Notes under the pieces: model-generated | Databases searched by the model: none | The model's input: the letters and a program-made list of their open reading frames with translations, nothing else | What the model was told of the DNA's origin: nothing | Source of the DNA: Tanytarsus gracilentus | Taxonomy: Eukaryota > Arthropoda > Insecta > Diptera > Chironomidae | DNA length: 64,000 nt | NCBI GenBank assembly: GCA_038502055.1 | Contig: JAXRKN010000033.1 | Coordinates: forward strand, 620,001-684,000 | Direction of reading: 5' to 3' | Made by a program: the position numbers and the translations under genes | Part shown: in pieces, positions 38,201-52,100 of the stretch | Position numbering within the stretch: position 1 is the first letter of the stretch | Layout of the letters: every line of letters begins with the position of its first letter

Positions 38201-41200
38201 AATCAACGTCGATGATTTAATTTCTATATTAAGGGAAATTTGGTTTATTTATTAAAATATTTAAAGGGTTAAAATCACTCAAGTTACTCCTATATTAATT
38301 TAGAAAATTAAAATTATTTATAAAGTTTAAAATTTGGCAGAATTTTCATTTAAAACAATTTAAAATCTTTATTCAAAAAGAAATCTTCATGCATGATTTG
38401 TTTGCGACAATCGAGACCAAGCCATTTGTTAGTAACGTGATGCAAATGCAAATTTAGTTTTTATGGAAAAATCTTTTCTCCTTCACGTTGACTACTCGAT
38501 AAGAGATTCGAGAATTTTGCACTCTTGCATTGCATATATGCGAGGATATAAAATTAAAAAGTAATTCTCTAATGGAAACGTTTCATGAATTATGCATTAA
38601 GTGAATTCTCAAATTTGCGATGGTGAATTATTAGTTTGAATTTAAATGGAGCAGAGAAGAGTTTCTTAGTATTTAAAGTTATGAGTTAAATTGAGTGCAT
38701 ATTAATAATAATTTCAAACTCCTTTTTGTTAAAGCCATATTCATTAAAATTTCAGCACTAACATCTAATCGCTTGAAGCACTTTTGAAAAACCTCAATCT
38801 AAATATTCACATGTACACACATAAACGTTAATGTAAGTTGAAGAAACTCTTTTAATGAAACAATGTACATTGTAAACATGTGCTCTGATGATGATGATAA
38901 AAGAGGTTGGTTGAGAGCATAGTCAATGGCACATGAGCATACTGCATTGCTGCCGGAGCATAAACATACATCTCCATTGATATCAAAAGTCATTTCGTTG
39001 AGATGGGAATTTGGGAAATGCGAGTCTGAATCCTCAATTTGGTACAAAGGAAAATTACATACATTGTTGCATGTTGTAAAGTTTCTCATTACGGTTGGAT
39101 ACGAGAGCATGTTACAGACTCCACTAATTACATTGTTTAGTATGAATTACTGAATTGCACCTAATTATTACATTTTTGTGATAATTTATCATTTTTGTGA
39201 TAATTGATAGAAAAGCCACCCTACACTCAACTCTGGTCTCAAGCACCATTCAAAATTATTCCTTCGAATTAGTAAAAATCACAGAAGATTTCATAAAGCA
39301 AATTTGAATGAATGAATAATAAATTTTTATCAATAAATTATGGATACACCGGAGTCAGGTAATTTTTCTCTCACTTTTTCCCACTTCTATAATATACCCT
39401 AAAACTAATTTCATCTCGAGCATTGAAAGTTTACCCTGTTACGCACAGCTATGTGTAGCGAAGCGGAGAGATCATTTAAAAAGTAACGGTAAAAATTTTT
39501 AAACTTTAAATTAATTACTCAGTTTCGATAAAAACCCTTCGAAAATACAATAACATTTGGAGAAAAAAAAAAAATTTAAATTCTTAATATATAACCAATT
39601 TAAGTGTAATCACAAATATAGGTAAAAAAATTAATTAAACTAATTTGTTAATTAAGTCAGAATATTTTAAAATTTAGATATTAAAACAAGCAAACGGACA
39701 CTATTAGAAGCTGATGGAAATGAATTTAAATTATTGAGGAACAAGGAAATTTAGAAAATAACGATCAACAAGCTCGAAGACGAAGGCAAGACAATAATCA
39801 ACACAGAATGGCACGACGAGTGAATAAAGTAAACTCACGAAAGATTTGGACAATGCAATCGCAATTTAACATAGAACGCAACAAGGCTCCCAAATTCCTT
39901 GACATGGAGATGGGATTGATGAACTAATGAAAGGTGAGGTAAAGTTGAACGAAAAAAATAAAATTTTTAAATTTAATTTTAGCACGGAAATGACAAGACA
40001 GAGAAAAACAAGAAAACAAATGAGACGGAAATGAGAGGAATCAGTTCGTTGACGAGAAGGAAAAGGAATGCGAGGACGAAGACAAGGACATGGCAATAAA
40101 CGGATCCTTTCAATTCGGGACAAAAACAAAACACGTCCATCTTCACCTTGATAAATAAATAAAAACATGTTAAATGAAAATAAAATAATAATAGTTTACT
40201 GAAAAAGAAAATATTCATAGTTTAAAGTTAATAAAATATAGCAAACATAAACGGTAATAAAAAGTTCATAACGGCATATTAGAATTGAATTTGATGGGGG
40301 ATTTAAAAATTATAAAATGTAAAAAAAACAAATAGAAAATTAAATGGCAAACAAACTAAAGAAAATTTCATTTTATGTTAAAGTTTGAACAGGAAAAGTA
40401 TTAAATAAAATAGTTAAAAAATTTTAAAACCCACTTTATTTAGTACATTCCGACGGAAAAGTATAAAATAAAATAAAATAGTTAAAGACTGATTTTTGAT
40501 ATATTTTTTTACCCATTAGTACATCAAAAAAATTTTGATATTTTTGTGTATGTAATATTTTAATGCGAGTGATGTAATACTTGAATGGAATGAAAAATTG
40601 AATTAAAGAAAAAAATAAAAAATTGTTGAGGTTTAAATAATTAAACAAAAAATTAAAATTAAAAAATATATTTAAAAAATAAACACTTAGCAACATGCAC
40701 ATCAAAAATTCCGCCCCCACTTCTTTTTTTGTTCTTTAATTCCAGTTTTCATTCCATTCAAGTATTACATGCACTCGCATGTTTAAAATATCTCACGATA
40801 CAGCAAATAATATCAAAATTTTTTGATGTACTCAATGGGTAAACAAAATATATAAAATATAGTTTTATTGTTTTTTTTTTTTATTTTTCGTGGGATGTAT
40901 AAATAGAAGTGGGTTTTAAATTTTTTTAACTATTTTATTACGTGATTTTTCCACCAAATTGATATGCAAAGAGGGAGCCAAAAAGCACGGGAACGGTGGC
41001 AAATTACTGATTATTTTATAAATCAAAATGAATAGGAAAGAAATATTGCGGTGAATACGAAATTGATTGAGAAAGCGAGCCGTAAATGAGCGCGGGAGAA
41101 AAGTTTTGTTCTTTCTTATCATAAAAGAAAAACTTGGAGACAAAATGAGAGAAAAAAAAAAGTGGAGGAAAAAGTTTTTCTATTCTTTATCTTATATTCA

Positions 41201-43139
41201 TCAAACTTTCTCACCGCCATTTCTGCTTTTCTTCTCATTTCATTCGATGTCATGACAAAAGCAAGAGAGAAAAGATGAGTTTTATTTATATTCATAATAA
41301 TAATTTTTATTCCTCGCTATTGCTTTTCATTTCTTTTCACTTGACAACTTCTACCAAAGCTTCTTCCGCTTGTGTGAAATTTCACTGTTTTCTTCTGAAT
41401 ATAAATTTGAGCCTCTGACGGCGCAATTTTTAAATTGAAAATTACAATGGAAGAAGCTAAAAAATTTCCACTGATTCGATAGCAAAATTTCGGTTTATTT
41501 TATTCTGATTCATCGGAAGACTTTTAATGATTTTTTTTCGTTTCCGCTCACAGAAATTATCTTTAGTTTTGAGCACGATAAATCGATGACAGAGAAAAAT
41601 AAATTGAGAGCGAAAAACGAGTGAAAAATGCTTTTAGAATATGAAAGTAGCAAGAAGTCGAGAAGTATGAGTTCAAGTGAACGAAAAACTTTTTATCGAA
41701 ACTCACAAAGAAATCAAGAATAGAAGAAAGATTTTTTATGGTGACTTTTCTCATGATTAAATAAAATTGGAAATTTTATGCACTTTCAATTAAAATTTTA
41801 AGTGAGGTTATTTGATTTTAGAGTGGAAACAATTAAAATTTGGTAAAATCTGCACAAATCAAAAAATCTTTATAAAAAATTACAAAAAATTCTCAAATCT
41901 GATTATGAACCAAAAAACCTCTTCCGAGACAAACGTTGAGCATCAAATTGAAGGAGAGGAAAAAGTAAACATTTTCGAGTGTAACAAATCATGATTAATT
42001 TGATTAGACCTCAGCGCGCATTCAATACGTTACCTTGAAATATTTTTCTTTGGCATGCTCATGAGAGTATTTAACAAGCACATTGAATTTTCGCTTTTTT
42101 TGTGCAACCTCATGAAATTTTATTTAAATTCAACCTCTCACATTCACAATACCATATTCTTTAGGGTTGTACGTGAGAGTTCACAATAAGAATGGAAAAG
42201 AGAGTTTTTGTTTGCTCATGGTGGTTTGGAAATTCGAGCGCGTCATCATCATACCAATAATCGAGGACGAAGTAAAACTTTACGGATCAGCTAAGAGAAA
42301 AATGGGATAATAAATGTATGAATTGTCTATTAGGCATCGCTTGGGAGTTGTAAATTTTTAGAGCTGATCTCAAGTTTCAGTTTCTTTTGAGGGAAATAAA
42401 AAATAGAAAATTTATCTACCAAATTTTTTTTGACCTTTTTTCCATCTCAACCTAAAGAAATTTATTATTCTAATACATCTCATTTTTAGTGAATGAGAAA
42501 TAAAGCAAGCGTGAGCTTTTGTAGTGTCCCGAGAAAGGGTCACATTTTCAATATAATGACAATGATGACTCAAATAAGTGGAAGAGTTAAGTTAAGAGAG
42601 GGATAGGATATGAATTACAAGAGAGATGGAAAATTGTTGTCATAACTTACGCCAACAAAGTGCCTCCATCTTCGGAGGCAATAAAAGTGAGAGGGTTGCG
42701 AGGATATATATTGAAAATTCAATTTGAAGGGTGACAAGCTGAGGTGTAAGAGATATTTTCTCATTATTGAAAGTCATAAATCTTTGCAGGCTGTTCAGCT
42801 ATGATTAAAAAGAGGGGTTGTGATTGATCATATGAGCTTCATTTAGAAAGTATAAAAATACCTACGATATTTCTTCAATTGATCGTAAAAATATACTCAC
42901 GTCATACGCACAAAATAAAATGTTGGCATACCAGCGAATAAAAATAACTGAGCTCACACAATATAATCCAAATCTCCTTAGCATTTTCCCCAATGGCGAT
43001 GAAAAACATCATTTGGTTATGTTGTAACCGTAAAAGAATTTCTCTCTCTCCATATCTGATGTTACTCGAGGGCATTTTTGTGAAAACACCGAAGGTAGAT
43101 GAAAATCATAAAGCTCATGTGTATCTCGCTACCTGGGAT

Positions 43140-43182
<43 letters not shown>

Positions 43183-46100
43183 CAGAAAATCCTCTTCGAC
43201 TATTCGAATGAACATTTACATTTTCCCCGGAAAAAAAGAGAGAAAGCTTATGTGCTCACACACGCACATTGTAAATCTCTCACTGCTCCACTTTCACTTC
43301 ATCTTATAGCTCTGAATGCTGAAATGAGAATATTTTTACTCTTCAAAATGCCACATAACAATTTATCAAATCATTGAGTAAATAGAAAAATCGTGAAATG
43401 CGTGAATATTTTCTGGGGCACACGACGAAGCTCATGATGATGCGGTGTAATATGAATGTGATCTCATTTCAACAACTATGCGTGAATATCTTCGTACAGA
43501 CATTGCGTAGCTCAAAATTGTACCATCTTTTTTAGGATTCATAAAAATTTTCATTATGTCACATACGATGAAGAAATTGCAAAGACATCATAATATATTC
43601 AGAAAGTGAAGAAAGGGAGAAAGACAAAAAGGTAAAATTTTCTTGAACATTTTGCATGTCTCTTGAGGTCATGTGAATAAATATGAGGAGATTGTCAAGG
43701 GAAAACATTTAGGGTAAATATTGTAGGAAAAGAGTTGTGGCGACTTTTTGAAATGACTTTTTCATTTTTAAAATAAACTTCTTGAAATCCCTTTAATTTT
43801 AAATTTGTAAAAACATGAAAAGGAAATTTAATAAGGTTTAATAAATACACTATAAATTTTAATGAAAGCTTTGTAGGTACTTTAAAAATTTTAAGATTTG
43901 ATTTAAAATCTTGAAACGAAATTTTGAGAATTTTTGTTAGGATAGAAATTTTCACTTCGAGGATTTTCAAAGCTTTTAAGTGAATTCAAGTAAGAAGAAA
44001 TATCTAAACACTAGATTTCTCCTTCGAGGTAAAATTAAGTGAAAAGAAGAAGAAATCTAGAAGTCTTGAAAATATAACAATTAATTTGCGAAAGCAAGTT
44101 CACCAACCCAAATTGGATTAAATATTGTATGAAATTTTATGAGCGTGTTCATTTGAATATCATAGAGTGAGGTGGAAGACAAAAATTTATGAACTCTGAA
44201 ATTGGATTTTTTGCTCTCGTTCATTAGGAGGACGAAAAAAGTTTGAGAATGTCCAGTGATACATTAAAAATTGCATTCATATTAAATCAGGAAGTTCTCA
44301 TGAATTAATTTCGTTTCTGCTTAGATATAGATCACAGATTTTTCTCTCATTCATCTAAAATTAATTTGAATTTAAATTTTTTTATCATCCTTCCGCTGCA
44401 CGGAATGATAAAAAGAGAGAGAGCTCAAAATTGGACGAGCATTAATGAATAGAATTTTAAACAGACATAAATTTAATTTAGAATAAAATTTCAACGGCAT
44501 TGGCTAAATTGGCTGCAATTGAAAAAAATGGAAAAGATGAAAATTAATTTTTTCCTTTTTTATCGCAACTTTGGAATTATTCATTAATTGTCGTCATTCC
44601 TTCTTTTTCTGTAAAAAAATTTGATTAGGAACATTTATGCAAATATATTTTAAAAAAATATTCACAATTATTTAAAACACCAATATTAAAAAATTAAATA
44701 TTTTTGTGTTTGAATATTATTAAAAATTTTCAGTTGACCCAACACAACCCTCAAACTTTCCCCTAATTCAAAGATCCTAAAATTTTCATATTTCACTTTA
44801 ACCTCAAAAATATTTCAACCTTTTTGAACCCTCTCCATCATTTAAATTAAAACTCTCGTCACATCACCCCAAAAGCATTAAAAAGTTTTCATCAAAATTA
44901 TTTTCAAAATCAACCGCCGAACGATGAAACTATAAATTAAATTATTCACTCGTAAAAGTCTCTCATAAAATTTTCAAGAGGTTAATAAAGTGATGAAATT
45001 AATTTAATGAAAAGTTCAATGATGTGAGAAGTTTTTCGTCTCGAAGAAAATCTCGACCAGAAATTATAAGCACGCTCATAATAAACTATCAACGACATGA
45101 AAAGTTTTATGACAAAACATTTCTCGATCGAATATTGAAAAATAAACATTTGAGATGCAAGGGATGAAAATTATAAAATTAAATAATTTTTTCATATTTA
45201 AAATTGAATGTCAAAGTATTCACATTTTAAAGTGATTTTTTAAATTTTTAAATAATTCACCCTTGCTCAATTCATCGAGTCCACAAAATTGCTCCGTCAA
45301 TTGAGGAAAAGAGTTTATTGTTGAACTTTTCAAAGTGGCAGTAGGAAGGCGAGAGGGGAATTAAATCGCTGAAGCATAATAGCATTATTTGGATAAACTT
45401 TGAAAATTGCTTTCTCTCGATTTTCCATTCAATCTGATGTTTAATGAATATTTCGATTTTCCAACCGCTTCATGAAATAAAAAAATAATAATCGGAAGTT
45501 TGTAATTGAATGTGATTGAAAATCCTCTCTCTGATTCAAATATCCATAAAATGTTCGACACACGTCGAGAGCAACAAGATATTAATCCATAAAATTGAAA
45601 ATGATGTGCACTAATGGAAAATCACAAGGAGGATTTTGCAAGCCGAATGAATTTTGCTCATTCAAATCTGAACCCTTCAGTGAACGCTCTCGTGTTCATG
45701 TTATATTGTATTGTAATGAATAGTTTTAAAAGAAGTCTTTTGCCTGCACCACTAATGAAAAGTGGAAAATTCTATGCATTTTCTCGGGAGTGCATGAACA
45801 TCACTGATAATTTTTCTGAATGATGTTGTAATCACTATGGAAATATTTTTTTTGCTGCAACACGTGAATAATTTTTCTCCATTAATGAATTAAGAAGCAT
45901 GGTGAAAATTTATTCAGTGTGAGAAGTTATGGATTTCAGGCTATATCGATGTGAAAAGGTGCGGGGAAATTAAAATTCAACAGTAATTAAGTCATACATG
46001 ATGAAAATTACATATTCAGACATTTCATCAAAAAAAAATTTAAATTAAAGCTTTTATCGAAAAAATATTGTTTAAATTTTTGTTCACGAATTTTAATGAC

Positions 46101-49100
46101 TATTAAAAATCAATTTTGACGCTAAAAATAAAAGTAAAATGTGAATTTCAATTTAAGTACTTTTATCCCTGAAAAACTCAATTAAACTGCCAATTTCGCT
46201 TTATGTAATCAAAAAACCTCCATCAATATTTAATTTCCCTTCTCACTTTTATTACAAAGCCTTTTTGGCATACATAAATTGTTGGCACTATTTTGCATGA
46301 TAAATTGCTTTGTAATTAAAGTTTCCGATAGTAATTTAAATTTATTGCCAAGCTGAAATTGATAAAATAGTTTCTGCGCTTCCCCGGCTTTCATTACCCT
46401 CATTAGAGAGCGTTCGCTGTATTAATGGCATTTTTCACATAAATACACACACATCAACCCCGTTTGATGATTAATCATTTTATGGAAAAATAAACTTTTA
46501 TGTTGTTGTTGCTGCTGTTGTGTACATAAACAATCACAATGATAAGAAATCACACTCACAATTTCACTCATTTTTCATTCGGTGCCTTGTGTAACTTACT
46601 TTTCGTTGCGTGTTTAATTACCGTCAGTTTATTTTCTCTCGCAACATACAAAAATATTTATCAAGAAAGCTCATGACAAATCGTCAATTTTTTTATACGT
46701 GAAACTTAACGTTTTTATGACAGATACATAGCGCGAGAGTGAACAAGCAATTTTCAGTAATAACGATAATGTTAATCATTAATCTTTCATAGCTTTTAAA
46801 GTGAGTGGAGACATATCTCTCACTCTATTAGTTTGTTTCCGTGTTTGATGAGAGTTGGAGGGGAGAAATATTCTGTTTATTTACTAAGCTATGGACACTT
46901 AATTATAAAAAAAAATTAAAACTGTAATATGAGTTTCTCATCCGTCAATTAAAATTTCAGATTTTTTCAAATCCTTAAAACACCCTTTTCAAAACGGAGA
47001 AAGTTTGCTTTCATTATTCTCTAACTAGTAATAATTTTTATCGCTCAAAATGTGCTCATAAAACTCCCATTAACATGAGATGCTCACTTTACATGACTTT
47101 TTTAAGTCGTTATATGATATTCGATGCTACAGTAGGCAACTTTGGTTAATGGCATAATTCAATCATGCATACATTAATGATGATCGTATGTGAGAAAAAG
47201 TTAGCGGTTATGAGAGGAAATGTAAAGGAAGTTGACGATAACTTCTTGGTTAATTAATGGGAAGGAAAAATTACTTTTATCGCTGACTTTAACCCATTTT
47301 TTCGAACGTTCTTTAATCATAAAGATCAAAAGAGAGCATCTCAACTTACGATGCTTCCGGGTAGGACTTTTTAAATATAGAACTTTGATCGATGCTTTTA
47401 TCCGTATTTTAATCAAAAATTTGAGATTTATTCAGGCATTAAAAAGTAACATGACCTTTAATGTAACTCGAGGACTTCCCACTCTTCTAAAATCGGGCGT
47501 TTACAAAACAAAATTATTGAGCCACCGGATCTGTAAACGATTGAGCTTAAGTAAAATATTAAATTTCAATTCAGTTTTGATTTTTTCGGATACTCTAGAG
47601 GAACATCTTATAGGTCGTGATTCAAAAAGTGAGAAGGTGAAAGACATTAATTTAATTAATTTTCAATAGAAAATATTTTATACAAAAATCAATCAATTTT
47701 TTTTGTAAATTTTTAATTTTCATTCTCATAAATTCAATTGAATTTTTTAAAGTATTTTATTTCTCTCCTCGAAATCAGCTCATTACAATTATTTTCATTA
47801 ATTCAATCCCAACAACGATAAAAGGCAATTTCACTTTTACCCGCTCATCAACGGCGAACGCGATAATCAACGTTTTTATTGCCAAATGGAAAATAAACCA
47901 ATTTAACAACACCATTGCCATAGTCTCGCTGTCTCTTTAACCAAAAACTCATTAAATAATAATAATTGCTCGCAGTAATAAATTGTTGTTAGACATGTAA
48001 TTAGCGTTTCGAAGAGTCCTAATTGCATTCTTATTCGTCTTTTTCTCTCATCTGCTTTCAATGTTGCAGGAGACAAATTTTTATGATTATCGCCTCGAGA
48101 TAATCTTTGAAATCGATTTTTGTCGCCATACCTCTTGTAAGATTGCTTCTGTTCGACACTCGGTGGCATGTTAAAAGTGAATTGGATAATGATTGCGCAG
48201 ATTAAAGATAACCATTTTGAAAGTGCTTTTATTGCCGGCGCAATTTTCTGTGTCATGCGAATGAGACGTTAAAAGGTAATTTATAGTGCACGCGTTCATG
48301 AAAATTTTATTTCGAGAGCTTGGCGAAATAGCTTTTTAATGTAAATTTCGATGTGGGTATCGAAAGTGCCCACACAACACGTGCCAAGTGAATTTTAATT
48401 ACATTAAATCGCTCATGAAAAAATATTGCCAACCATAATTCAATTAGAATATCAATTAATTGCCCTTGGACTTGTGGCATAGGAAGTAGCAAGAGAGTCG
48501 ACATGGCCTATGGCCTTAAATCAATTAAAACTCAATAAATTTGATGACGAGGAGGAGGAGAGAGAGGAAAATATACTTAATGATTATGCTCGTTAGCAAA
48601 TCGGATTGCGGAATGATTTCTTATTTCCCTTATGAATATCCAAAATTGAATTATTTTCGGAAATATTTCAATTTAGAATGACGAAGAAAATTATTTTGTA
48701 TCTGACTTGTGGAGTGGAATTTTCAATGAATTTCAATTTTGTTGTCTATTTTTGTGACGATATTTTTATCTTGAATTTTCACAATATTTTTTAATATTTT
48801 CACAAGGATCAACAAGATTGCAGCCTACACATTACAGTGAAATGATAGCAACACAAACCTTCAAATTTAATGCCATAAATCCCATTAAAATTCAATAAAA
48901 TTTCAACCCCAAATTCTCTAAATCTTTCCTAAAAAATTCATAAACCACCGCATGTAAAGAAATCAAAATTAGATCACAAAGAAAATCATTCTCTAAAAAT
49001 AACCCAATCATGTGAATTTTATATCAAGCATCGCATCCTTGACAGTTGATGAAAAATTCATTGGATTTATTCGACATGACATTGAACATGGTCGGTGGGT

Positions 49101-52100
49101 GGGAAGGAAATGAAAAAGTACAAAAATTTGTTTGATCATTTCTAAAAGCTCCCACCAGCTTTGAAGCTTTCAAACAAAAATCCAACGCGCACACAAAGTT
49201 GAATGAAAAAAGAGATTTTTTAGAAAGAAATCGTGAAAAGAATTTTTAATGTCTTCCAAGATGTGGCAGTTGAGAAAAAAAGGAGAGAATGTTAAACATA
49301 TCAAGTAACATTAGAATGAAAAAGCGGAAAAGGGAAGTGGAAGTGATGCGCATAAATTTGCTTCTTACATCTCTCTTCGCATCCTCTCTGGGTAATATCG
49401 ATCTCAAGAGATAGTCCGGATGGTCCTAAGTTATGCAAAAATATACAACAAGAACATTTTCTGTTGTTGCTCTTCCCTTTTCATCAACTCTCGATTGAGG
49501 ATCGCTGCGCAAATTTTGGAGAGCTTTAAAGCTCTCAAGTTGACATCTAGTGAAATTTATTTAAATATATCATGCCCATGACAACCATCATGAACAATCC
49601 CCAAAAAAAATACCGAGAAAAAACTTTTCGAATTGACCGAATATGATACAACAGTGTCGATGATGTCGAGGCTCCTTTTTTTTCGGACTTTTTTTTTATG
49701 GAAGTTTGAAACTTTTTCTTTCTTATCTCAAAAACAATCATCGAATTTCTCAAAAGGATTACAACCATCAACACAACTTTTTCTTTTTCTTATTTTGTCT
49801 CGTAATTTGGTGTGAAAAATTTTTAAGCTGACACAAGAGTGTTCAAGATACACAAAAGAAATAGAGCGAAGCTCAAAACTTGCTTATGAACTTCATTGAT
49901 TCATGCTTGGTTATCAATACCGATGAGGAATTTGTTACATTCTAGAAGTGTAAATATTTACCGAAGAAATTTATTCACTCGGAAAAGGAGAAAATTAGAT
50001 TTAATGAATGTGAAACTATTTGAGAAGTTGAGAAGCATTTCATCAAATTATTAAGAAATTCCGATCAAACTTTGTAAGAAATTTATTTGTGGTTGGCGTC
50101 GGAGATTGTTTGACGTCAAAAAGTGGTCGAAACTTCGAATTTATGAAAATTTTAACGGCTTTTCAAAATTCCTGTTTATATTTTTAAAGCATTACACAAA
50201 TGCCAAAACCGACTATGTACACTCGTGAAGAGTGAATGCAAATATCATCCTAAGTATCCCTATTGACTCTCACATCCCTTTTTTGCACACAATTCCAAAT
50301 TCAAAGCTCTCCTAAAAAATATTTCCTGATTTTATTTTTCCTCCCCTCGTTAAAAGCGAATTTCAAATGTGTTTTGTTTGCATTGAAAAGGCATACACAC
50401 AAGTCAGTGTTACATCAACAGCAGTACAGAGTTATCCACATTTATATTCAGGGGGAATTGAGAGTGTTTATGTATGTTTGAGAGAGAAGCAAAAAAATCA
50501 TGATATTGAAATTTGTTATTTGTAAGCGAAAAAAGTCATACATTCAAAATGATTTTAACTCTCATTTCTTCGTCCTCGATTCTACATACATTTCAGCATA
50601 ATCAGGCGCCATGATATAGGATCAACTGCTTTTCGAGAAATTGAGACACAATTTGAATTTTTAGATGAAAATTAATGGCGGTTTAGATGGGAAATTTTTT
50701 CTATGGAATTTTGTACGTTAAATTGAATGGAAAAAATGTTTAAAAATCTTAACTTTGAAAATACTTTAAATTTGAATTGATTTTTCTAAAAAAAAAATTT
50801 AGAAAAGCTTTAAAATATTCAGGAGCTGAACCCAGCAATTATTTAACTCATTTTCAACCCTTTTTCATTTGCATATATGAAACTTTTCGCTTCTAAAAAT
50901 AATTTTTAATTCTTGTGATGATGATGCTACACCCCACATCATACATGACTTTACGAAATGAATTAATTTGCATGCAGAGCTGGAAAAGTTCTTCATGCCT
51001 CTTCTTAATGTGAATTTAAGTAATTAATAAGCAAATATGTGGTGTAAAGTATGAGAAAGATGTTGAAAAATTTCTTAATTTAATTAATTCTTGGATCTTT
51101 CATTTCGTTAATATTTAAATTTATGTGAGGCAGTTTTTAAATTCTTAATTTTAGTCTCTTCTTCTCCTTTTTTGACATTCGGCAATAGAGCTTGCAAAAG
51201 TGAAGAGGGATCAACATTGATGGACTTTAAAATGTCATCCTCTAAATTACGAGGTTTGCATGCGAAATTATGGTGAATAACTGTCATGCGTTCAAATGTC
51301 ATCAAACATTTTTCTTTTCTGCAAAAAAATTAATGTTTGCGTTCGAGTTTTAATGGAAAAAGGAAATTGTAAAATGGACCTTTCTTCTGTATCCATTTTT
51401 CTTGTGTCGTGAGTGCTTCGGAAGAGCAAACAAAAAAGGGAATGTAAATATCGCAGCAGAGACAAGGGTTTTTAATAAATGTTTTAAGAGTGATCGACTT
51501 GGTTAAATGTGAGGTGGAAAAAATTAGTTTTGAAATAACAATTATGGTTTTTTCATACGAGACCATTCAACTGCTCCCACGATTCGAACAATCTTTCTCC
51601 ATGACGAGTCGACAAATACTAGAAAGCGAGTGAAAATTCCTTTTTCGTATTCCACATGAACGGATTAATTTTTCTTATCATGCAAGCCGGCGGAAGTAAG
51701 TTGAAATGGATCAGCATGTGTGTGCGAGTGAGTGTAACGTTGAATAATGTGTTCCATTAGGAGAGAGATTGGCATTTTGGATTCATGACATGATATATAA
51801 AGTTCACTAGTATACACTCTTCTCTAAAGGTTCAATTTTAGCTGGCTTATTTTTTTTGCAACTCGATTTGAAATATCGACGACGATTTTTCTTAGTAAAC
51901 ACACGCCTAATGTCCATCCAAACCCATCCATCTCCACATCTGTTTTGTCACAAAAAATTTAATTAAAACTCTCTCCTGTTGTTTACAATGCCTCTGGTTT
52001 TTGTTTTTCAATTGTAAAAACAAGATTGGTTGATCTAGAGGGATAAGCTTTGTTTTTATTCGACTCACATACGTGGAATGTTTGACGATTTTTTAAAACA

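Noticed and set aside
39866..40218. Minus-strand hydrophobic open frames of 79-100 codons
   Set aside because: They are the complement of a purine-rich plus-strand tract; hydrophobicity follows from pyrimidine-rich codons.
43099..43377. Arg-Glu repeat open frames
   Set aside because: Produced by the GA microsatellite at 43143-43176.
47232..47669. 145-codon plus-strand open frame
   Set aside because: AT-biased composition, no recognisable motif, and an overlapping open frame on the other strand; most likely chance in a long intron.
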